59,779 bases of DNA, taken from assembly GCF_024721265.1 (NCBI RefSeq), contig NZ_JAMXOC010000020.1, forward strand, positions 1 to 59,779, read 5' to 3'. The notes under the pieces were generated by a model. It was not told the DNA's origin. It was given only the letters and a program-made list of their open reading frames with translations, and did not search any database. The position numbers were made by a program, and so were the translations under genes. Below, in pieces: positions 17,455 through 25,033 of this stretch (position 1 is the first letter of the stretch; each line of letters starts with the position of its first letter). Source of the DNA: Ohessyouella blattaphilus (GTDB lineage Bacteria; Bacillota; Clostridia; Lachnospirales; Lachnospiraceae).

Positions 17455-17472
17455 AACCGAAACGTTTCGGTT
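17455..17472 (+). promoter_or_regulatory. LacI-family operator, second copy
   Basis: Perfect 18-bp palindrome AACCGAAACGTTTCGGTT, identical in its core to the site at 2335-2354, placed right after the promoter. The LacI-family gene at 18349 is the second gene downstream, giving a self-regulated operon. Confidence 0.82.
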
Positions 17473-17497
17473 AATCAAACAAACGGAGGAAGAATTT

Positions 17498-18349
17498 ATG
17501 CCATTAGTAACGTCAAAGGAAATGCTTTTAGAGGCTCAGAAGGGTGGATATGCGGTTGGTGCATTTAATGTGGAGAATATGGAGATGGTGCTAGCAGTTA
17601 TTGCTGCAGCAGAAGAGGCGAAAGCTCCCGTTATGCTTCAGACCACACCTTCTACGGTGAAATACGCATCACTAGATATGTACGTAGCGATGGTAAAAGC
17701 AAGAGCAGCGAAGGCGACAGTACCAGTTTGCATTCACCTAGATCACGGAACGGATTTTGAACTGGCGGCAGCAGCGATAGAAGCTGGTTATACCTCGGTA
17801 ATGATCGATGGGTCTCATGATTCTTTTGAAGACAATATTAGTAAGACTAAGGCAGTGGTAGACGAAGCTCAGGCAAAAGGAATTCCCGTGGAAGCAGAGC
17901 TTGGTAAAGTGGGCGGCAAAGAAGATGATCTAGTATCTGAGGGAAATGCGAACACCGATCCTCAGGAGGCAAAGGAATTTGTAGAGCGTACCGGCGTGGA
18001 TTCATTGGCGATTGGCATTGGTACCGCTCACGGTTTTTACGTAGGTGAACCAGTACTAGATAAAGAGCTCGTTTCAAAGGTTAAGGAAGTAGTCTCCATT
18101 CCCTTAGTGTTACACGGGGCGTCAGGACTTAGCGATAGCGACGTGAGCGAATGTGTACGTAGAGGGATGTGTAAGGTGAACTTTGCGACAGAACTGCGAG
18201 TGGCGTATACGGATGCGATGAAGAAGCTAGCAAAAGAAGCACCAGATACTTTTGATCCTAAGAAATATGGTACGGTAAGTATGGAAGCGGTAAAAGAACT
18301 GGTTAAGAATCGTATGAATGTCTGCGGCTGTGTGGGAAAGGCAAAATAA
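17498..18349 (+). CDS. Class II ketose-bisphosphate aldolase (fructose/tagatose type)
   Basis: A 283-residue zinc-dependent aldolase of the FbaA/GatY/KbaY family. The catalytic Asp and zinc His lie in VCIHLDHGTD; other motifs are SVMIDGSHDSFEDNI, VEAELGKVGG, DSLAIGIGTAHGFY (zinc His) and VLHGASGLSDSD (zinc His), then KVNFATELR for phosphate binding. The length matches GatY-type enzymes. It should split a ketohexose 1,6-bisphosphate into DHAP and glyceraldehyde 3-phosphate. With a GatD-like dehydrogenase and a PfkB kinase in the same operon, tagatose 1,6-bisphosphate is the favoured substrate, but fructose bisphosphate cannot be excluded. Its TAA overlaps the ATG of the regulator. Confidence 0.88.
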   Translation: MPLVTSKEMLLEAQKGGYAVGAFNVENMEMVLAVIAAAEEAKAPVMLQTTPSTVKYASLDMYVAMVKARAAKATVPVCIHLDHGTDFELAAAAIEAGYTSVMIDGSHDSFEDNISKTKAVVDEAQAKGIPVEAELGKVGGKEDDLVSEGNANTDPQEAKEFVERTGVDSLAIGIGTAHGFYVGEPVLDKELVSKVKEVVSIPLVLHGASGLSDSDVSECVRRGMCKVNFATELRVAYTDAMKKLAKEAPDTFDPKKYGTVSMEAVKELVKNRMNVCGCVGKAK

Positions 18350-19341
18350 TGTCAGCAACGATGAAGGATTTAGCCAAGGAAACCGGTCTTGGTCTAGCGA
18401 CTATTTCTTCTTATTTTAACGGGGGAAACGTTAGAGAGAAAAACAGAGAAAAGATTGAGGCGGCCATCAAGAAGCTAGATTTTGAAATTAATGAAGTAGC
18501 TAGAGGTCTAAAGACAAATCACACCAAGTTGATTGGGGTAGTGATTCCCGAGCTAGAAATGATATATTGTGCCCAGATTATTACGGAAGTAGAAGATATC
18601 CTTAGAAACTACGGTTATGCTACCATTGTCTGTGATTGTCGTTCTGATGTTAAGCGGGAAGAAGAGGCGCTAGATTTTCATTTTCACCGCCGGGTAGATG
18701 GTCTGATTATTATGCCTACGTCAAGAAGTGGTGAAGGATTAAAGCGCTTTATCGATCATAATAAGCCGGTGGTGGTGATTGATCGCAAGCTTCCGGATGT
18801 GGATTGCGACTGTGTCCTGGTGGATAATGAGAAGGCGGTAAAAGACGGTGTCAGTAGGTTGATTAAAGCTAAGCACCAAAAAATCGGCTTGATTGCCGGC
18901 CCAAAGGATGTCTATACGTCTGATGAACGGATTAAAGGTTATCGGCGAGCCCTAGAAGAGCACGGACTGGAAGTAGACGAAACCTTGATTTCCAGAGGGG
19001 ATTACACAATTGGCGGTGGAGCCAAAGCGGTAGCAAGTCTCTTAGACAGCAGGCCGGATATGAGCGCTCTCTTTGTTTCTAACTATGAGATGACGGTGGG
19101 GGCCATGATTGAGTTAAACGAACGAGGGGTGCGGATCCCTGAGGAGCTAGCTTTTATCGGCTACGATAACAAAGAATTCGCTTATGCCAGCAATCCTCGT
19201 CTCTCGATTGTGGCTCAGCCAACGAAGGTGATTGGCAAGATAGTCGCTCAACAGATGCTAGAACGTCTTGGGGGTGATAGTAAGAAGCCAGGCGGGATAT
19301 GGAAACTAGAAGCAGAGTATATTGAAGGAAAGTCGATTTAG
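18349..19341 (+). CDS. LacI-family transcriptional regulator
   Basis: A 330-residue LacI/GalR regulator. The N-terminal helix-turn-helix ATMKDLAKETGLGLATISSYFNG is followed by the hinge helix NEVARGLKTNHT and a periplasmic-binding-like effector domain (LIGVVIPELEMIYCAQII, IDRKLPDVDCDCVLVDN, IGLIAGPKD, FIGYDNKEFAY). The start overlaps the aldolase stop, so it is translationally coupled. The palindromes at 2335 and 17455 are the natural operators, giving autoregulation plus control of the aldo/keto reductase/three-component operon 15 kb away. The effector is probably a pathway sugar phosphate or polyol. Confidence 0.88.
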   Translation: MSATMKDLAKETGLGLATISSYFNGGNVREKNREKIEAAIKKLDFEINEVARGLKTNHTKLIGVVIPELEMIYCAQIITEVEDILRNYGYATIVCDCRSDVKREEEALDFHFHRRVDGLIIMPTSRSGEGLKRFIDHNKPVVVIDRKLPDVDCDCVLVDNEKAVKDGVSRLIKAKHQKIGLIAGPKDVYTSDERIKGYRRALEEHGLEVDETLISRGDYTIGGGAKAVASLLDSRPDMSALFVSNYEMTVGAMIELNERGVRIPEELAFIGYDNKEFAYASNPRLSIVAQPTKVIGKIVAQQMLERLGGDSKKPGGIWKLEAEYIEGKSI

Positions 19342-19349
19342 AGGTGTTT

Positions 19350-20858
19350 ATGAAAAAATATTTATTAGGAATCGATATTGGGACAAGTGCTTGTAAGGTG
19401 GCGATTTTTGATAAGGCGGGAACGCTAATTGAAAGCGGTGCTGGCGACTACCCAGTCTATTATCCTAAGGAGGGTTGGGCCGAGCAAAACCCTGATGAAT
19501 GGTGGGTAGCGGTTTGCCAAGCGACGAAAGAGCTCTTTAAAAAGTGTGATATTAGGCCAGAGGAGATTGCAGGTATTGGGGTGGACGGCCAAAGCTGGTC
19601 GGCGATTCCAATAAGTGCTGCTGGTGAAGTACTTTGTAACACTCCTATATGGATGGATACAAGAGCCGATAAAATCTGCGAGGAAGTAAAGAAAAAGGTA
19701 CCTGAGGAAGAGATTTTTGCCGTCTGCGGAAACCCTTTCGTACCTTCTTATACAACGCCCAAAATCCTTTGGTATAAAGAAGCGCGCCCAGAGCTTTACG
19801 CTCAGATTGATAAGGTGCTACAGTCCAATAGCTTTATCGTTTTTAAGCTCACAGACCAGTATTCCCAGGACATGTCTCAGGGATATGGACTTCACTGCTT
19901 TGATATGCGAAAAGGAACTTGGGATGCGCAGATGTGTGAAAAATTAGGAATTCCCTTATCCTTTTTACCAGAGATCTATCCTTGCCACCAAGTGGTAGGA
20001 ACCGTTACGGAAAAGGCAGCAAAAGAGACCGGACTAGCGCTAGGAACGCCCGTAGTGGCAGGTGGCCTAGATGCCTGTTGCGGAACCCTAGGGGCCGGGG
20101 TGATTCACGAAGGTGAGACCCAGGAACAAGGGGGGCAAGCGGGTGGTATGAGCATCTGTATCGATGAGTACCATGCCGATGAACGCTTGATCCTCAGTTA
20201 TCACGTAGTTCCCGATAAGTGGCTCTTACAAGGCGGCACCACCGGCGGCGGCGGTGTTATGCGCTGGCTTCACCGGGAATTTGGTAAATACGAAGACCTA
20301 AGAAAAGACGAGCTAGGAAAAGGTGCGTTGGTGCAGTTTAATGATTTGGCTGAGGTGGTACCACCAGGAAGTGAAGGGCTAATCTTTCTTCCTTATATGG
20401 CAGGCGAGCGTTCGCCTCTTTGGGACCCGAGGGCCAAAGGGATTTTCTACGGTCTAGATTTTTCCAAAACGAAGGGGCATTTTATTAGAGCAGCTATGGA
20501 AGGGGTGGCATTTTCTCTACGCCACAACTTAGAAGTAGCCAAGGAAGCCGGTGTTTCTGTAAAGGTTATGAAAGCTATCGGCGGCTCCGCAAACTCCCTT
20601 TTGTGGACTCAGATTAAGGCCGATATTACCGGTAAGCCGATTGTGGTGCCGTATTCTGATGCGGCTACGACTCTCGGTGCTTGTATTCTCGCCGGCGTTG
20701 GCGTAGGGCTATATGAAAGCTTCGAGGAAGCGGTAGCTTTGACTGTTAGGGAGACTAGGTCTCACGAGCCTAACCTAGATAATAAAGAGATTTACGACGA
20801 AAACTTTGCTAAGTACTTAGCGATTTATCAAAACTTAAAGACAGTGATGGATGATTAG
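19350..20858 (+). CDS. FGGY-family carbohydrate kinase (xylulokinase-like)
   Basis: A 502-residue FGGY kinase. It begins KKYLLGIDIGTSACKVAIFD and has GWAEQNPDEWW, GIGVDGQSW, TPIWMDTRAD, PYMAGERSPLWDPRAKGIF and the C-terminal adenosine motif AIGGSANSLLWTQIKADITGKP, all typical of the xylulokinase branch. The ATG at 19350 with GAGG five bases upstream is preferred over the GTG at 19344. Unlike ordinary xylulokinases it lacks an isomerase neighbour and stands between a LacI gene and a GatD-like dehydrogenase. I infer that it phosphorylates the incoming hexitol or ketohexose to the phosphate used by the dehydrogenase or the PfkB kinase. Confidence 0.82.
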   Translation: MKKYLLGIDIGTSACKVAIFDKAGTLIESGAGDYPVYYPKEGWAEQNPDEWWVAVCQATKELFKKCDIRPEEIAGIGVDGQSWSAIPISAAGEVLCNTPIWMDTRADKICEEVKKKVPEEEIFAVCGNPFVPSYTTPKILWYKEARPELYAQIDKVLQSNSFIVFKLTDQYSQDMSQGYGLHCFDMRKGTWDAQMCEKLGIPLSFLPEIYPCHQVVGTVTEKAAKETGLALGTPVVAGGLDACCGTLGAGVIHEGETQEQGGQAGGMSICIDEYHADERLILSYHVVPDKWLLQGGTTGGGGVMRWLHREFGKYEDLRKDELGKGALVQFNDLAEVVPPGSEGLIFLPYMAGERSPLWDPRAKGIFYGLDFSKTKGHFIRAAMEGVAFSLRHNLEVAKEAGVSVKVMKAIGGSANSLLWTQIKADITGKPIVVPYSDAATTLGACILAGVGVGLYESFEEAVALTVRETRSHEPNLDNKEIYDENFAKYLAIYQNLKTVMDD

Positions 20859-20867
20859 GAGGTGCCC

Positions 20868-21914
20868 ATGAAAGCGGCAGTAGTGGTAGCAAATGAAGAT
20901 GTAAGATATCAAGATGTGGATGAGGTAAGTGCAGGTCCTGGTGAAGTGAAGGTAAAAGTGAAAATGTCGGGCATTTGTGGCTCAGACATCCCGAGAGTTC
21001 TTCATAATGGGGTGCATTTTTATCCTATCGTCTTAGGACATGAATTCTCCGGTGACGTAGTCGAAGTTGGGGAAGGAGTAGAACGGGTTAAAGTCGGTGA
21101 TAGAGTCTCCGGTGCACCCCTCGTTCCTTGCATGAAGTGCGCAGATTGTCAAAAAGGCAATTATTCCCTTTGCAAACACTATACGTTTATTGGCTCCAGG
21201 ATCCAAGGAAGCAACGCCGATTACGTGGTGATTCCTGAAAGCAATGCGGTAGTTTTCGATCCTTCCATTCCCTACGAGCAAGGCGCCATGTTTGAGCCTT
21301 CTACTGTAGCCCTTCACGGTGTGCTCTGCAACGATTATGCAGGGGGTGAGTACGTGGCAGTGCTAGGCGGGGGGACCATCGGCATGTTTACCATGCAGTG
21401 GGCCAAAATCTTCGGTTCAAAGAAAGTGGTGGTCTTTGATATTAGCGACGAGCGCTTAGAACTAGCCAAGCGACTAGGAGCTGACGCGGTGGTAAATACC
21501 CTGAAAGATAATTATCTGGAAGAGGCGAAAGCCCTAACAGGCGGTGCCGGTTATGGCTACGTCTTTGAAACAGCGGGACAACCGGTAACGATGCAGATGG
21601 CATTTGAGTTGGCTGGGAATAAAGCTCATGTTTGTTTTATCGGAACGCCTCATGTGGATTTAAGCTTTACGCCCCAGATGTGGGAGAATATGAACCGGAA
21701 AGAATTCAAATTAACAGGGTCTTGGATGAGCTACTCAGCGCCTTTCCCTGGTAAAGAATGGGAGCTTACCGCTCACTACTTTAAGACCGGTCAACTCAAA
21801 TTTGATCCAGGCTTTATCTATAAAAAAATGCCTATGAGCAAGGCTCAGGAAGCGTTCCAGTTGTTTAAAACCCCAGGTTTAGTACAAGGCAAAATATTAC
21901 TATATAATGAGTAG
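20868..21914 (+). CDS. gatD: Zinc-dependent polyol-phosphate dehydrogenase, galactitol-1-phosphate 5-dehydrogenase-like
   Basis: A 348-residue medium-chain zinc dehydrogenase. Catalytic zinc ligands fall in MSGICGSDIPRVL and VLGHEFSGDVVEVG; the structural zinc Cys set is VPCMKCADCQKGNYSLC; the NAD(P) site is VAVLGGGTIGMFTMQWAK. The segments GSDIPRVLHNGVHFYP, YTFIGSRIQG and LTGSWMSYSAPFPGKEW closely resemble enteric GatD as I remember it. Predicted reaction: galactitol 1-phosphate (or a related hexitol phosphate) to tagatose 6-phosphate. The ATG at 20868 is five bases after AGGAGG. It lies between the FGGY kinase and the PfkB kinase. Confidence 0.8.
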   Translation: MKAAVVVANEDVRYQDVDEVSAGPGEVKVKVKMSGICGSDIPRVLHNGVHFYPIVLGHEFSGDVVEVGEGVERVKVGDRVSGAPLVPCMKCADCQKGNYSLCKHYTFIGSRIQGSNADYVVIPESNAVVFDPSIPYEQGAMFEPSTVALHGVLCNDYAGGEYVAVLGGGTIGMFTMQWAKIFGSKKVVVFDISDERLELAKRLGADAVVNTLKDNYLEEAKALTGGAGYGYVFETAGQPVTMQMAFELAGNKAHVCFIGTPHVDLSFTPQMWENMNRKEFKLTGSWMSYSAPFPGKEWELTAHYFKTGQLKFDPGFIYKKMPMSKAQEAFQLFKTPGLVQGKILLYNE

Positions 21915-21925
21915 GAGTAGGGCAA

Positions 21926-22858
21926 ATGATTGTTACAGTTACATTAAATGCGGCCATCGATAAGCGCTACGTAGTGAGCGAGTTTGAGGAAGGCGAAGTG
22001 AACCGAGTTAGTACCTGTGAATACACTCCTGGCGGCAAGGGGCTTAATGTATCGAAGCCTTTAAAGATTCTTGGGGCAGAGCTCTTAGCCACCGGTCTTG
22101 TAGGCGGCTTTGCGGGACAGTATCTTGCAGCAGAAGTCACTAAGCTAGGGATTGCCAATAAGTTCTTTCAGATAGCCGATGAAAGTCGCTCTTGTATTAA
22201 TATCTGGGATGAAAAAAAGAAGACACAAACGGAGTTCTTAGAGCCCGGTGTGGCCGTTTCCGAGGAAGAACAAGAAGCCTTTTTAAAGGAATTTGCCGAG
22301 ACGATTAAGGAAGCTAGGGTGGTGACCATCTCTGGCAGTGTACCCAAAGGAATCCCTCTTGACTATTACAACCGGATGATTGACATCGTAAAGACTCAAG
22401 GAAAGCAAGTGATTTTAGATACCAGTAGTCCCTTGCTAGATGAGGGTATAAAGGCGAAGCCGACGATGATTAAGCCGAATATCGACGAGATTCGCTCACT
22501 TACTGGGCGTCCTTGTGATAACCTGGACGAAATTATGGAAGCCGCGAGGGGTCTTCAGCAAACAGGCATCCCCGTGGTGGTCGTATCTCTAGGCGGTGAA
22601 GGGGCGATTATGGCCTGTGAAGATGGTCTCTACCAGGCGTTGGTGCCAAAGGTGGAAGCGGTTAATACGGTTGGTTGTGGTGACGCGATGATTGCTGGTT
22701 TTGCGTATGCTTTTGACCAAGGCTATTCGCCAGCGGAAGCCCTAAGAATGGCCAGTTCGGTTTCTACGGCATCGGCCATGTACGATAAGACAGGCTTTTT
22801 TAAACCAGAAGATCAACAGAAGCTATTCAAAGAAATCGAAATAAAAAAAAGGGGTTAA
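21926..22858 (+). CDS. pfkB: PfkB-family kinase, 1-phosphofructokinase/tagatose-6-phosphate kinase type
   Basis: A 310-residue PfkB kinase of the FruK/LacC branch: MIVTVTLNAAIDKRYVV at the N-terminus, CEYTPGGKGLNVSKPLKILG for substrate binding, VVTISGSVPKGIP, and the catalytic loop VNTVGCGDAMIAGF with the base Asp. GCGD in place of the usual GAGD is a mild variant. In this operon it would phosphorylate tagatose 6-phosphate (or fructose phosphate) to the 1,6-bisphosphate used by the aldolase. GGAG lies a few bases before the ATG. Its end overlaps the convergent Lrp-type gene and a shared terminator. Confidence 0.87.
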   Translation: MIVTVTLNAAIDKRYVVSEFEEGEVNRVSTCEYTPGGKGLNVSKPLKILGAELLATGLVGGFAGQYLAAEVTKLGIANKFFQIADESRSCINIWDEKKKTQTEFLEPGVAVSEEEQEAFLKEFAETIKEARVVTISGSVPKGIPLDYYNRMIDIVKTQGKQVILDTSSPLLDEGIKAKPTMIKPNIDEIRSLTGRPCDNLDEIMEAARGLQQTGIPVVVVSLGGEGAIMACEDGLYQALVPKVEAVNTVGCGDAMIAGFAYAFDQGYSPAEALRMASSVSTASAMYDKTGFFKPEDQQKLFKEIEIKKRG

Positions 22859-22871
22859 TCCCCTTTTTTTT
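22843..22871 (+). terminator. Shared terminator of the convergent pfkB and Lrp genes
   Basis: AAAAAAAAGGGG (22843-22854), loop TTAAT, CCCCTTTTTTTT (22860-22871). It works in both directions. It overlaps the last codons of both genes, whose stop codons lie in the loop. Confidence 0.85.
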
Positions 22872-23316
22872 CATGTGAAAAGAAATCTCCATGTTCAATT
22901 GGTGTGGAAAAAGAGATAACCGTCTTTGTTCGCCCAAAGCGCTGGAGCAAACCGGTAAAGTTATCTAACTCCTCCGTATCTCGAAAGAAGGCTTGAATAA
23001 GCATGGAGTACTCGCCGGTAACAGAATCACAGGAGATGACATTGGGAATGTCTCTAATCAGGTCGTAGAATTCCTGCTTTTCTCCGGGCGCAACTTCTAG
23101 GTTGATAAAAGCTTTTAAGGCAAAGCCAAAAGCGTGAGGATTGATACGGGCTTGGTAGCCGCTGATAATCCCATTTTTCTCTAAACGCTCAATTCTCGTA
23201 GCGGTAGCCGGTGCGGATAAAAAGACCGCTTTGGCGATTTCTTTAACCGGTGCCCGGCCATCTCGGTAAAGGATGGCGAGAATCTTCTTATCGATATCAT
23301 CTATTTTGTGTGGCAT
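22855..23316 (-). CDS. Lrp/AsnC-family transcriptional regulator
   Basis: A 153-residue Lrp/AsnC protein: N-terminal helix-turn-helix (DDIDKKILAILYRDGRAPVKEIA, then LSAPATATRIERLEKNGII) and C-terminal RAM ligand-binding domain (FALKAFINLEVAPGEKQEF, CDSVTGEYSMLIQAFFRDTEEL). Such proteins sense amino acids. It is transcribed divergently from aspartase with 221 bases between starts, so aspartate or a related amino acid and control of aspA are reasonable guesses. GGGGGAC precedes the ATG. A 12-bp inverted repeat lies on its own promoter. Confidence 0.85.
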   Translation of the reverse strand: MPHKIDDIDKKILAILYRDGRAPVKEIAKAVFLSAPATATRIERLEKNGIISGYQARINPHAFGFALKAFINLEVAPGEKQEFYDLIRDIPNVISCDSVTGEYSMLIQAFFRDTEELDNFTGLLQRFGRTKTVISFSTPIEHGDFFSHEKKGD

Positions 23317-23341
23317 AGCAAATGTCCCCCAATGACTTTTC

Positions 23342-23377
23342 TACTCTCGAGTATAGCATAATCTCCCTTTAAAACAA
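23342..23377 (-). promoter_or_regulatory. Promoter and candidate operator of the Lrp-type gene
   Basis: On the minus strand TTGTTT (forward 23372-23377), 16 bases, TATACT (forward 23350-23355). The inverted repeat TACTC-TC-GAGTA at 23342-23353 overlaps the -10, a position suited to autorepression. Confidence 0.5.
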
Positions 23378-23537
23378 TTAATTATTGAAAGTAGATTGAG
23401 AATTTATTTTTCTTTAATAAAGTGGTTTTCCGTAAATACATTATTATCTTTGAAGCTGCCCTGTGTCTATATACGTCTCCTAAGCTCCGTGTTATGCTCA
23501 CCTTGTCATTAAGATAAAAAAAGAGAGGTATTAGATA

Positions 23538-24953
23538 ATGAAAAAAAGAACGGAATATAGACGAGAAAGTGATTCTATCGGGACGTTAGACGTACCAAAA
23601 GAAGCGTATTACGGAGTCCAAAGCCTTCGTGGGAAAAACAATTTTTCCATTAGCGGCGAGCGGATGCACCCGGTGTTTATAAAATACATGGCATATATAA
23701 AAAAAGCGGCCGCCCAGACGAATTTGCAGGGCGGTAAGCTAAATGCAGATAAAGCGACAGCCATCGATCAGGCCTGTGATGAGGTGATTGGGGGGAAGCT
23801 TAGAGATGAGTTTATCGTGGATCCGATTCAGGGCGGAGCCGGTACTAGCGCAAATATGAATATCAATGAAGTGATTGCCAACCGGGCAGAAGAAATCCTC
23901 GGAGGTAGCAAAGGCGCTTATGAATTTGTCCATCCGAATGATCACGTGAATATGGCCCAGTCTACCAACGATGTGATTCCTACCGCTGGTAAGCTGACAG
24001 TATTGGAGCTGATTGACGACCTAGGCATAGAAGTAAAGCGTCTAGAGGAAGCGTTAAAAGCAAAAGGTAAAGAATTTGACGATGTGATTAAAATGGGTAG
24101 AACCCAGCTTCAAGATGCTGTTCCCATGCGCCTAGGTCAGTCCTTTACCGCTTATGGAGAAATGGTGGCAAGAGACTTTCGCCGGCTAATGGCAGCAAAG
24201 GCTAGTATGGAAGAAGTCAATCTGGGAGGGACGGCTATTGGTTCAGCCATCAACGTGCCTAGATATTATCTAGACAATATTGTGCCTATCCTGGCGGAGT
24301 TAACGGGTTTTCCTTTGCATCAATCAGCGAATTTATTTGACGCCACCGAGAATTTGGACGGCTTTGTAACCGTCTCAGGAGTACTGCGGACGTGTGCCGT
24401 TAACCTATCTAAAATGAGCAATGATCTGCGGTTACTATCTTCTGGACCGAAGACAGGACTTAGAGAAATCAATCTGCCGGCTAAGCAAAATGGTTCATCG
24501 ATTATGCCAGGCAAAGTAAATCCTGTTATTCCTGAGGTGGTTTCCCAGGTGGCGTACCACGTAATCGGTCACGACGTGACCATCACCATGGCCGCCGAAG
24601 CTGGTCAACTAGAGCTAAACGCTTTTGAACCAATTGTATTTTTCAATCTTTTTGAATCCCTAGAGACGTTACGGGGAGCCATCCGTACTCTTACTGATAA
24701 CTGTATCAGCGGAATTACCGCCAATCGGGAACGCTGTCGTGAGCTTCTAGAACATAGCGCAGGTCTTACCACGGCTCTATGTCCCCATATTGGTTATAAG
24801 AAGGCCGCAGTTATCGCCAAAGAAGCATTATCTACCGATCGTCCGGTAAGAGAGATCGTGATGGCTGAAAAGCTTTTGCCCCAAGAAGCGGTGGAAGAGG
24901 TGCTTGATCCCTACGCCATGACCGAGCCCGGGCTTCAAAGAGTAAAAGGTTAG
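23538..24953 (+). CDS. aspA: Aspartate ammonia-lyase (aspartase)
   Basis: A 471-residue member of the fumarase/aspartase superfamily. It carries the signature loop NGSSIMPGKVNPVIPEVVSQV with the catalytic Ser, the substrate motifs GAGTSANMNINEVIANRA and NMAQSTNDVIPTAGK, and the aspartase-type TQLQDAVPMRLGQSFTAYGEM segment, where a fumarase would have TH.QDA. It deaminates L-aspartate to fumarate and ammonia. A GAGAGG site precedes the ATG by about ten bases, and a possible extended -10 (TG-T-TATGCT, 23490-23498) lies upstream. The divergent Lrp-type gene is its likely regulator. No terminator is evident behind it. Confidence 0.93.
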   Translation: MKKRTEYRRESDSIGTLDVPKEAYYGVQSLRGKNNFSISGERMHPVFIKYMAYIKKAAAQTNLQGGKLNADKATAIDQACDEVIGGKLRDEFIVDPIQGGAGTSANMNINEVIANRAEEILGGSKGAYEFVHPNDHVNMAQSTNDVIPTAGKLTVLELIDDLGIEVKRLEEALKAKGKEFDDVIKMGRTQLQDAVPMRLGQSFTAYGEMVARDFRRLMAAKASMEEVNLGGTAIGSAINVPRYYLDNIVPILAELTGFPLHQSANLFDATENLDGFVTVSGVLRTCAVNLSKMSNDLRLLSSGPKTGLREINLPAKQNGSSIMPGKVNPVIPEVVSQVAYHVIGHDVTITMAAEAGQLELNAFEPIVFFNLFESLETLRGAIRTLTDNCISGITANRERCRELLEHSAGLTTALCPHIGYKKAAVIAKEALSTDRPVREIVMAEKLLPQEAVEEVLDPYAMTEPGLQRVKG

Positions 24954-25033
24954 GAGACATTGCTTTTTCATGTGGTCTCAGATATTATTAGGATGGAAAG
25001 TTTACTAATAATTACAATGAGGGGGATTTACAA

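Noticed and set aside
24954-25033. Possible terminator after aspA
   Set aside because: Only a 5-bp GAGAC/GTCTC inverted repeat with a long loop and no T-run after it; too weak to call.
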